A stretch of DNA of 64,000 nucleotides from the NCBI RefSeq assembly GCF_000316645.1, contig NC_019684.1, positions 2,068,501-2,132,500 of the forward strand, given 5' to 3'. Positions 47,281 through 53,940 of this stretch are shown piece after piece. Numbering within the stretch: position 1 is the stretch's first letter; each line of letters begins with the position of its first letter. This DNA comes from Nostoc sp. PCC 7524. GTDB taxonomy: Bacteria; Cyanobacteriota; Cyanobacteriia; Cyanobacteriales; Nostocaceae. The position numbers were made by a program, and so were the translations under genes. Under the pieces are notes generated by a model. The model saw only the letters and a list, made by a program, of their open reading frames with translations, was not told where the DNA came from and did not search any database.

Positions 47281-47611
47281 AAATTTTCTGTTCTGAAGCC
47301 AAAGTTTCTCGTTCTGAGCCTGAAGTTTCCTGTTCTGAGCCTGAAGTTTCCTGTTCTGAACTCGAAGTTTCTGGTTCTGAACTCGAAGTTTCCTGTTCTG
47401 AACTCGAAGTTTCTCGTTTTGAGCCTGAAGTTTCTCGTTCTGAACTCAAAGTTTCTCGTTCTGAGCCTAAAGTTTCTCGTTCTGAACTCAAAGTTTCTCG
47501 TTCTGAACCTGAAGTTTCCTGTTCTGAACTCAAAGTTTCCTGTTCTGATCTCAAAGTTTCTCGTTCTGAACTCAAAGTTTCCTGTTCTGATCTCAAAGTT
47601 TCCCTACCTTC
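47281..47611. repeat. 21-bp tandem repeat array, about 15 units
   Basis: The block AAAGTTTCTCGTTCTGAACTC and close variants recurs with an exact 21-base period: the first well-formed AAAG(TTTC) starts at 47301 and the fifteenth at 47595. A weaker unit precedes it from 47281. Because 21 is a multiple of three, frames through it stay open on both strands (plus strand heptads such as EVSCSEL), but no start site or conserved product supports translation. It lies between hoxY and the CBS-CP12 gene. Confidence 0.92.
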
Positions 47612-47704
47612 TCTTCTCTTATATCCCATCCCAGTCCCCACTCCCTACTCCCCACTCCCATCAATCAGCTAGCCTTTTTTAATTTTGAATTTATCGGGGT
47701 AATT

Positions 47705-48319
47705 ATGTTAACAGCAGCAGACGTGATGACAAAAGATGTGGCGACTATTCGCAGTTCCGCCACTGTAGCCGAAGCAGTAAATTTGATGCGTGCTAGAGAC
47801 TGGCGAGCCTTAATTGTAGATCGTCGCCATGAACAAGACGCTTACGGCATTATTAGCGAGAGCGACATTGTATATAAAGTTATTGCTTATGGTAAAGACC
47901 CTGGTAAAGTCAGAGTCTACGAAATCATGACCAAGCCTTGCATCTCAGTCAATCCCAACCTAGGTATAGAATACGTAGCTCGATTATTTGCTGACTATAA
48001 TTTACACAGAGCGCCTGTAATCCAAGGGGAGTTATTGGGTATCATTTCCCTCACAGACATTTTGGCTCAAAGCAAATTCCTAGAACTACCTCGAACAGTT
48101 GTATTAGAGCAAGAATTACAAGACGAAATTCAAAAAGCCCGTGCTATTTGCGCCCAAAAAGGTGTTCGTTCCGAAGAATGCGCCGCCGCTTGGGATGTTG
48201 TCGAAGAACTGCAATCAGAAATCGCCCACCAAAGAGCCGAGAGAATTAGCAAAACCGCCTTTGATGAATATTGCGACGAATACCCCGAAGCACTAGAAGC
48301 AAGACTTTATGAGTGCTGA
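47705..48319 (+). CDS. CBS-CP12 fusion protein in the hydrogenase operon
   Basis: 204 residues. Two CBS domains (about 1-62 and 70-128: VMTKDVATIRSSATVAEAV, IMTKPCISVNPNLGIEYV) that should bind adenine nucleotides. A CP12-type tail follows at about 135-204: an N-terminal Cys pair (Cys149, Cys159 in ARAICAQKGVRSEEC) and the hallmark AWDVVEELQSEIAHQRAE. The C-terminal part is YCDEYPEALEARLYEC. CP12 links GAPDH and phosphoribulokinase to redox state in the Calvin cycle. The usual second C-terminal Cys is Ala199 here, and a Cys is instead the last residue (Cys204). CBS-CP12 fusions are known in cyanobacteria from the literature. Placement inside hox suggests nucleotide- and redox-dependent control of the hydrogenase. 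Confidence 0.88.
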   Translation: MLTAADVMTKDVATIRSSATVAEAVNLMRARDWRALIVDRRHEQDAYGIISESDIVYKVIAYGKDPGKVRVYEIMTKPCISVNPNLGIEYVARLFADYNLHRAPVIQGELLGIISLTDILAQSKFLELPRTVVLEQELQDEIQKARAICAQKGVRSEECAAAWDVVEELQSEIAHQRAERISKTAFDEYCDEYPEALEARLYEC

Positions 48320-48321
48320 GT

Positions 48322-48415
48322 CCATAGTCCATAGTCCATAGTTATTCTCCCCATCTTCCCCATCTCCCCCTGCTCCCCTGCCCCCCCACTCCCCACTCCC
48401 CACTCCCCACTCCCC
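48322..48415. repeat. CCATAGT heptamers and C-rich array abutting the hoxH start
   Basis: Three CCATAGT units (48322-48343), then CCCCATCT and CCCCACT units up to base 48415. The hoxH ATG follows with no bases to spare, so there is no Shine-Dalgarno sequence. Confidence 0.9.
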
Positions 48416-49867
48416 ATGTCCACAAGAATTATCATCGCTCCCGTTACCCGCATTGAGGGACACGCCAAAATTAGTATCTACCTGGACGATACTGGACAAG
48501 TTAGCGATGCTCGGTTTCATGTCACCGAATTTCGAGGATTTGAAAAGTTTTGTGAAGGTCGTCCTCTGTGGGAAATGCCCGGAATTACGGCGCGTGTCTG
48601 TGGTATTTGTCCAGTGAGCCACTTGTTGGCTTCAGCGAAAGCAGGCGATCGCATCTTATCTGTTACCATACCAAAGGCCGCCTCTAAACTGCGTCGGCTG
48701 ATGAATTGGGGGCAAATTATTCAATCCCATGCTTTGAGTTTCTTTCACCTCACCGCCCCAGATTTATTGCTGGGAATGGATAGCGATCCCGAAAAACGTA
48801 ATGTTTTTGGCTTAATCGCTGCCGAACCAGAGTTAGCCCGTGGTGGTATTCGTTTGCGCCAATTTGGGCAAGAAATTATTGAATTATTGGGAGGTGCGAA
48901 AATTCACCCGGCTTGGGCTGTTCCTGGGGGAGTGAGAGAACCCCTCACACCAGAAGCACGTACCCACATTCAGCAACGGATTCCAGAAGCACGCGCCACT
49001 ATCATTAATGCTTTGGGTGTATTTAAGCAGTTACTCGCAGATTATCAAAGAGAAGTCCAAACCTTTGGTAATTTCCCTAGCTTGTTTATGGGTTTAGTTA
49101 CCCCTGATGGTTTATGGGAAACTTACGATGGCTATATTCGCTTTGTTGATAGTGGCGGTAATATTATTGCCGATAAACTTGATCCTACCCGCTATCAAGA
49201 GTTTATTGGGGAAGCAGTGCAACCGGATTCTTACTTAAAATCACCCTATTATCGCCCCTTGGGATATCCAGACAGTGACGGACGTTGCCGTTTAGATAGT
49301 GGGATGTATCGAGTCGGGCCGCTAGCACGTTTAAATGTTTGTAGTGCGATCGGTACACCTTTAGCTGATCAAGAATTACGGGAATTTCGTCAACTAGCTC
49401 AAGGTGCTGTAACATCATCATTCTTCTATCACTATGCCCGCTTAATTGAAATTCTCGCCTGTATTGAATCTGTGGAAATCTTATTAGATGACCCTGATTT
49501 ACTATCAAATCGATTGCGTGCAGAAGCAGGAGTGAATCAATTAGAAGGTGTTGGGGTGAGTGAAGCACCACGAGGTACATTATTCCATCATTATCAAGTT
49601 GATGAAAATGGCTTATTGCAAAAAGTCAATTTAGTGATTGCCACTGGTCAAAATAACCTAGCGATGAATCGCACCGTTGCCCAAATTGCCAGACATTTTA
49701 TTCAAGGGTCAGAAATTCCAGAAGGAATGCTCAATCGTGTTGAAGCTGGAATTCGTGCTTTTGACCCCTGTTTAAGTTGTTCAACTCATGCCGTCGGACA
49801 AATGCCATTGCAAATTCAATTAGTCGCCGCCGATGGCAGTGTTGTTGATCAAGTTTACCGACAATAA
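48416..49867 (+). CDS. hoxH: [NiFe] hydrogenase large subunit HoxH
   Basis: 483 residues, matching the family from residue 1 ([15 protein letters not shown]). The first NiFe-ligand pair is RVCGIC (Cys62, Cys65). The second is DPCLSCSTH (Cys452, Cys455, His458). The 25 residues after His458 (starting AVGQMPLQ) are the peptide removed by a HoxW-type protease once nickel is inserted. No hoxW or hyp genes are in the window. Translation starts directly at the end of a C-rich repeat. The convergent NACHT gene ends 1 base downstream. Confidence 0.98.
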   Translation: MSTRIIIAPVTRIEGHAKISIYLDDTGQVSDARFHVTEFRGFEKFCEGRPLWEMPGITARVCGICPVSHLLASAKAGDRILSVTIPKAASKLRRLMNWGQIIQSHALSFFHLTAPDLLLGMDSDPEKRNVFGLIAAEPELARGGIRLRQFGQEIIELLGGAKIHPAWAVPGGVREPLTPEARTHIQQRIPEARATIINALGVFKQLLADYQREVQTFGNFPSLFMGLVTPDGLWETYDGYIRFVDSGGNIIADKLDPTRYQEFIGEAVQPDSYLKSPYYRPLGYPDSDGRCRLDSGMYRVGPLARLNVCSAIGTPLADQELREFRQLAQGAVTSSFFYHYARLIEILACIESVEILLDDPDLLSNRLRAEAGVNQLEGVGVSEAPRGTLFHHYQVDENGLLQKVNLVIATGQNNLAMNRTVAQIARHFIQGSEIPEGMLNRVEAGIRAFDPCLSCSTHAVGQMPLQIQLVAADGSVVDQVYRQ

Positions 49868-49868
49868 A

Positions 49869-50843
49869 TTATGTCTCAGAATTGCTTCTGGATAATTCCC
49901 ACATTTGGAAGGCTTGGGTAAAGTCTAAGTCATCCAAAAAGTTACCATCTGTAGGGGATAAATGCTGGTACTGAATACATATGTATGCAAGATATAAGGG
50001 AATCCTAGCCAAATTCCTAGCTTTTTCATTGGTTGTTGTTTGTAGCAATCTCCAGAGATTATTACCTGCGATCGGGTCTAAATTTTGCGGAAAATTAAAC
50101 CACCGACAAATAAAATCCCGAATTTGGCGATCGTTAAAATTAGCTATTTCCCTTTCTTTAAAACTAGAAAATCTATTTCGATAAATGTGCCTATACTGAG
50201 TACGGCAGGATAAAATAAAGCGGTTTTGACCGTACCTATCGATAAAATCTTGAATGTGATTTATACCTTGCTGTCTATTATATTCATTGCTTTCTTGCCT
50301 CTCTGGAATCAAATCTATGCCATCAATTAATATAAGTAAATTTCCTTGTTCAAGTGCTGTTTGTGTGAACTCCCTAGGATATAAAAACTGGGCATCAATA
50401 AATTTTTTCTCAATCATATTGAAAATGTTGTTATCGGGCATTTTTAGTCTCTGTACATCAACAAACACCGGAATTACTCTGTGTCCAAAATTACCTTCTC
50501 TTCCTCTTAAACTTTCTAGTCCGACATATTTTAAATATGTGGACTTTCCAGTACCAGGTTGACCAAGGACAATGAGGTGTTTTGTATCACGTACAATTTC
50601 TATACTTGATTGCCGATTTTCGCTAGAATTTCCAGTTAAAAACTCCATCGGCACATAGACATTATTCAGAATGAATGGCTCCCACATTTCAAATATTTTG
50701 ATGAAAGAGTTAGCCTGTTCAAATTTACTTCGATATTGAGCAAGCAACATCAATACAATAATTATTCTAGGTGTACCATGGGCAAACAGTGTTCTTCCAC
50801 TACGTAACAAAACTTTCAAGATTTCAGCAATTAAGTCTTGCAT
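49869..50843 (-). CDS. Short NACHT-type NTPase, probably C-terminally reduced
   Basis: 324 residues. Walker A GQPGTGKSTYLKYV, Walker B NLLILIDGIDLIPE and sensor FILSCRTQ mark a NACHT NTPase. The region RIPLYLAYICIQYQ, ending in FQMWE, corresponds to the helix that in full NACHT proteins leads into a winged helix and a sensor repeat domain. Here the protein stops directly after it, so either the sensor part was lost or this is a compact form. The N-terminal about 70 residues are unlike known effectors. It ends 1 base from hoxH in convergent orientation. Confidence 0.82.
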   Translation of the reverse strand: MQDLIAEILKVLLRSGRTLFAHGTPRIIIVLMLLAQYRSKFEQANSFIKIFEMWEPFILNNVYVPMEFLTGNSSENRQSSIEIVRDTKHLIVLGQPGTGKSTYLKYVGLESLRGREGNFGHRVIPVFVDVQRLKMPDNNIFNMIEKKFIDAQFLYPREFTQTALEQGNLLILIDGIDLIPERQESNEYNRQQGINHIQDFIDRYGQNRFILSCRTQYRHIYRNRFSSFKEREIANFNDRQIRDFICRWFNFPQNLDPIAGNNLWRLLQTTTNEKARNLARIPLYLAYICIQYQHLSPTDGNFLDDLDFTQAFQMWELSRSNSET

Positions 50844-51072
50844 ATTTAACTTATCGGTTTAGAAATGAATAATTCTTAGTCTATCCATAATTTTGTTTTT
50901 TGAAAAAAAATGAGCAATTTTTACTATTAGCTAATTTAAGATAAATATTATATTTGTGATAGTGAAATTTAATAACCCCGATTCATCCAAGAAATCAGGG
51001 TTATCTAGTATTGCCCATTATTTAAAATAAACACCACATTATTTTAGTTTATGGTGAACATTTTCTGGTTGA
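50844..51072. terminator. Intergenic hairpin, possible terminator
   Basis: ATAACCC-c-GATT (50972-50983) pairs with AATC-a-GGGTTAT (50993-51004), an 11-base stem with one mismatch and a 9-base loop. It may end transcription of the minus-strand operon that stops at 51237, but only a weak T run follows on that strand. The rest of the gap is AT-rich and holds the NACHT promoter. Confidence 0.4.
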
Positions 51073-51176
51073 TTATATAGCAGGGGACAGGTGATAGGTG
51101 ACAGAATTGAAAGCCTTTCATTGTAAAGGTTTTAGGATTGTTGGATGTCCTAATCTATATGGCTACTGCTATATAA
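51073..51176. mobile_element. 104-bp MITE-like element with perfect terminal inverted repeats
   Basis: TTATATAGCAG (51073-51083) and CTGCTATATAA (51166-51176) are perfect 11-base inverted repeats. The interior carries GTGATAGGTGACAG and GATGTCCTAATCTATATGG. A second copy, reversed and decayed, is at 16841-16951. No open frame is inside, so mobility would need a transposase from elsewhere. A MITE called Nezha was described from this cyanobacterial group; identity with it was not tested. Confidence 0.75.
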
Positions 51177-51236
51177 AACAATCAGGAGTAAACTTCTGAC
51201 TAAATACTGCAATTTCATCATTAAGTTTTCAGTCAA

Positions 51237-52871
51237 TTAGCTATGACTAATTACTGGCAACAAAACCTGAGAACTATGTTCACCACCACAACTAATAGTC
51301 AGGGTAATTATTTGAGAACTTAGTAAACTATCACTACTTAATACTGAACTATTCCCGGAGTTCATAACATAGGCTGGATAACAAGCTGCACTCAAACTTA
51401 AACGCAAAGCATTACCTTGAGCAATTCGCACACAAGTTGTTTGTAATTGAATTTTTCTAGTGATGTGGTTAATTCCGTCTTTGCAGTGTAGATAACCTTG
51501 CGTAATGTTGTACACTTTACCATCAGGATATACCTGCGATAGTACGGCAGATAAATCATAACTGGGTTGGTCTGCAACACATGATATTTCTACAAAAGTA
51601 TCCCCGATTAAATGTAAATCTGTAGTTAAAGGTTCAGTGGTGTAAGTTAACACATCGGAACGACAATCAAGATGCGATCGCTCAAACACACCCGCCGATA
51701 TTGTCCCATGACCACCTACAGATGGCACTGGCCGCCAAGGGTCATGGACTAATATATCTTGGGCATTGAGCATGGGGCATTGGGGACTGGGTATTAGAAT
51801 TCCAGCATCTTCTCGGATACTGGCTAGTCCCGTGGTTGACAAGAAGTAAAATTTCTGATTTGGTGTAGGTAGGCTGGGAAAATCGCGCCAAATGTTGCTA
51901 CCCATTTCAAACAAGCGCACCGGCGACTCATCTAATAAACCTGTATCTATACCTTTAAGAAACTGATCAAACCAGCGAATCTGCATTTGATCTACGGGGC
52001 TAGCGGCTGTGTTACCAAAATCAGCTTCGCCTACTCTGCGCCCCCAAGGTAGATGCGCCCAAGGGCCAATTAATAAATTTTGGGGTGTACTGGCGCAGGC
52101 TACCATATCTTTATATAAGTGCAACGTACCGCGCAGGTAAGTATCAAACCATCCGCCGATATGAAACATGGGCAAATCAACGCCGTGGAAATAGCTTTTG
52201 GGTGAGAGTTCTTGCCAGTAGTCATCAGGTTCGGGATGGGCTACCCAGTCGTGATAAAACGATTCTGGTGCGAGTTTCTGAAGAATTTCGGGATTATTTA
52301 CAGGTAAATTGCGAGAGGCAGCAAATAATGCTTGATAGGCTGCTTGATCACCACGTAAACGGGCTGTTTCCGTTGCTAATTGAATTGCCCAAGCTAAATT
52401 AGTTTGCAAACAAAATGCGCCACCTTCATAAGCCCAATCTGTGTATAAATCATAGCCAATCATCGCTGGGCAGATGGTTTTTAGGGCTGGTGGTTTAGCT
52501 GTGGCTGCATATAATTGCGTCATTCCCTGATAGGAAAAACCATACATTCCCACTTTTCCATTACTACCAGGAAGACTTGCAGCCCAATTGATTGTATCTT
52601 CACCATCAGTAATTTCGTGGGCAAATAATTTAAATTCGCCGTCAGAAGTCCCCCGCCCCCGTACATCTTGAATCACGACAATATAACCGTGGGCAGCGTA
52701 CCAACTCGGATGGGCATAGACAACAGTAGAAGCGATCGCTCTACCATAGGGTTGTCGCATTAATAATACTGGAAACTTGCCTACTGCATCGGGACGGTAG
52801 ATATCTGCATCTAGGCGCACACCATTGCGGGTGTACATAGAGGCAGTTTGTTTGGGGAGGACTTTGAGCAT
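51237..52871 (-). CDS. CocE/NonD family hydrolase (S15 peptidase-like)
   Basis: 544 residues. An alpha/beta hydrolase with nucleophile elbow GMYGFSYQGMTQ, the oxyanion region VIQDVRGRGTSDGEF, a helical cap, and the C-terminal jelly-roll domain of X-Pro dipeptidyl-peptidase/cocaine-esterase enzymes. It should hydrolyse an ester or amide, possibly an acyl group on a peptide or glycan. A short heptamer repeat at 51761-51795 encodes SPQCPM inside it. It is the last gene of the minus-strand operon and starts 30 bases after the phosphotransferase gene. The substrate is unknown. Confidence 0.9.
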   Translation of the reverse strand: MLKVLPKQTASMYTRNGVRLDADIYRPDAVGKFPVLLMRQPYGRAIASTVVYAHPSWYAAHGYIVVIQDVRGRGTSDGEFKLFAHEITDGEDTINWAASLPGSNGKVGMYGFSYQGMTQLYAATAKPPALKTICPAMIGYDLYTDWAYEGGAFCLQTNLAWAIQLATETARLRGDQAAYQALFAASRNLPVNNPEILQKLAPESFYHDWVAHPEPDDYWQELSPKSYFHGVDLPMFHIGGWFDTYLRGTLHLYKDMVACASTPQNLLIGPWAHLPWGRRVGEADFGNTAASPVDQMQIRWFDQFLKGIDTGLLDESPVRLFEMGSNIWRDFPSLPTPNQKFYFLSTTGLASIREDAGILIPSPQCPMLNAQDILVHDPWRPVPSVGGHGTISAGVFERSHLDCRSDVLTYTTEPLTTDLHLIGDTFVEISCVADQPSYDLSAVLSQVYPDGKVYNITQGYLHCKDGINHITRKIQLQTTCVRIAQGNALRLSLSAACYPAYVMNSGNSSVLSSDSLLSSQIITLTISCGGEHSSQVLLPVISHS

Positions 52872-52901
52872 AGATAAAAACCAAAAATGCAGAAATTTGA
52901 A

Positions 52902-53861
52902 TTACAAATTAAGAATTATCTTGAGGCGCTGTTCGCATATTTGTAATAATGTTGGGGTAAAAGAACGACGTTCTGAAAATTGGGTACTGATATAAATATG
53001 TCGTACTAAAGTTAGGATAGTATAGGATGCAATGGCAGCGTGAAATTTATCGCTTGTCAGCTGAATAAATCTTGCAGTTAGAGCATTTTCCCAATCGCAT
53101 AATGCTGCTGAATTACCAAAAGTGCGAAGGCTATATTCTTGAATATGACCGAGGAAGTTACCAATATCAAGTGCCGGATTACCTTCACAATATAAATCTA
53201 AATCAATCAGATATAAACGAGAACCATTAATAATCACTTGATCAGGATAAAAATCACGGTGAATACCACAGCGTTTTGGTTCTGGTGTATTTTGTCCTAA
53301 ATGATCACATTTTTCTAATATGCGCTCTAAGCGTTCTTGCCATTCTGGATATTGTTGTATGACTAAAGGAATGCGCTCATGTAAGATTCGCAGTTCATCG
53401 GACATCCTATGAGAACGACGGGGAGGAATATTAGTTTGGTGAAGTTTATGGGCAGCTTCCGCAATGCGTCTTGCGATGAAAATACCGTTTTTCTGCCCTA
53501 GAAGTTGAGTAGCGATCGCTCCTGCAACTTTGCGCTGTAACCACATTTGCCATTCAGGAATTATCCCTACAGGTTCAGGTACAGAAATACCATCAGCACT
53601 ATCATCAGCAAATCCTTGTTCCCACAAAGATTTCTGTAACTCATAACTATGAAAATCTGTTCCCTTAGCGCGGACTTTACCAATTAGCGTCATTATTTGC
53701 CCAGAAGCATCAATCAATTCATATTCAATCAAACAACGCCGCCCAACTTTGTGACGAATAACTTCCACCTTTTGAACACGAAAACTTTGAGCGATCGCCA
53801 AACACCTACTAAAACATTCCTCCACCTGCAACGGATCAATCGCCGCCGACAAAAAAGGCAT
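52902..53861 (-). CDS. APH/ChoK-like phosphotransferase
   Basis: Start taken at ATG 53861 (MPFLSAAIDPL). The GTG at 53891, giving 329 residues, lies within a dispersed repeat and is less likely. The chosen product has 319 residues. The kinase motifs are HRDFYPDQV (catalytic Asp in the HxD motif) and LYLIDLDLY (metal-binding DxD), as in aminoglycoside/choline phosphotransferases. It should phosphorylate a small molecule or sugar. It sits between an ABC exporter and a hydrolase in a glycosyltransferase operon, so its substrate may be part of the glycan or glycolipid made there. Nothing indicates antibiotic resistance. Confidence 0.85.
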   Translation of the reverse strand: MPFLSAAIDPLQVEECFSRCLAIAQSFRVQKVEVIRHKVGRRCLIEYELIDASGQIMTLIGKVRAKGTDFHSYELQKSLWEQGFADDSADGISVPEPVGIIPEWQMWLQRKVAGAIATQLLGQKNGIFIARRIAEAAHKLHQTNIPPRRSHRMSDELRILHERIPLVIQQYPEWQERLERILEKCDHLGQNTPEPKRCGIHRDFYPDQVIINGSRLYLIDLDLYCEGNPALDIGNFLGHIQEYSLRTFGNSAALCDWENALTARFIQLTSDKFHAAIASYTILTLVRHIYISTQFSERRSFTPTLLQICEQRLKIILNL

Positions 53862-53890
53862 TTTAGAATCAGTAATTAACCTTGCTAACA

Positions 53891-53940
53891 CTCAGCGTAC
53901 CTCCGCGCTCACCTCAGCGCCCCTCTGCGTTAAAAAACTC
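53891..53940. repeat. Dispersed repeat bridging the phosphotransferase and ABC genes
   Basis: CTCAGCGTACCTCCGCGCTC, then ACCTCAGCGCCCCTCTGCG and TTAAAAAACTC. This belongs to a common cyanobacterial intergenic repeat type (from memory). It supplies the last about eight codons and stop of the ABC exporter gene (FFNAEGR and TGA) and the alternative GTG of the phosphotransferase. Confidence 0.7.

Noticed and set aside
47281..47611. CRISPR array
   Set aside because: Units are contiguous with no variable spacers of constant length, the period is only 21 bases, and no cas genes are in the window.
47198..47641. Minus-strand open frame through the 21-bp array and the flanking G-rich repeats
   Set aside because: It exists because the repeat length is a multiple of three and lacks stops. 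It overlaps the hoxY end and reads through heptamer DNA; no ribosome site or conserved product.
53862..53891. GTG start of the phosphotransferase
   Set aside because: Lies at the edge of a dispersed repeat; the ATG at 53861 gives a more typical start, though the longer form cannot be excluded.
52902..53891. Antibiotic-resistance gene (aminoglycoside phosphotransferase)
   Set aside because: The fold is shared with choline and other small-molecule kinases, and the gene sits in a glycan-type operon; nothing points to resistance.
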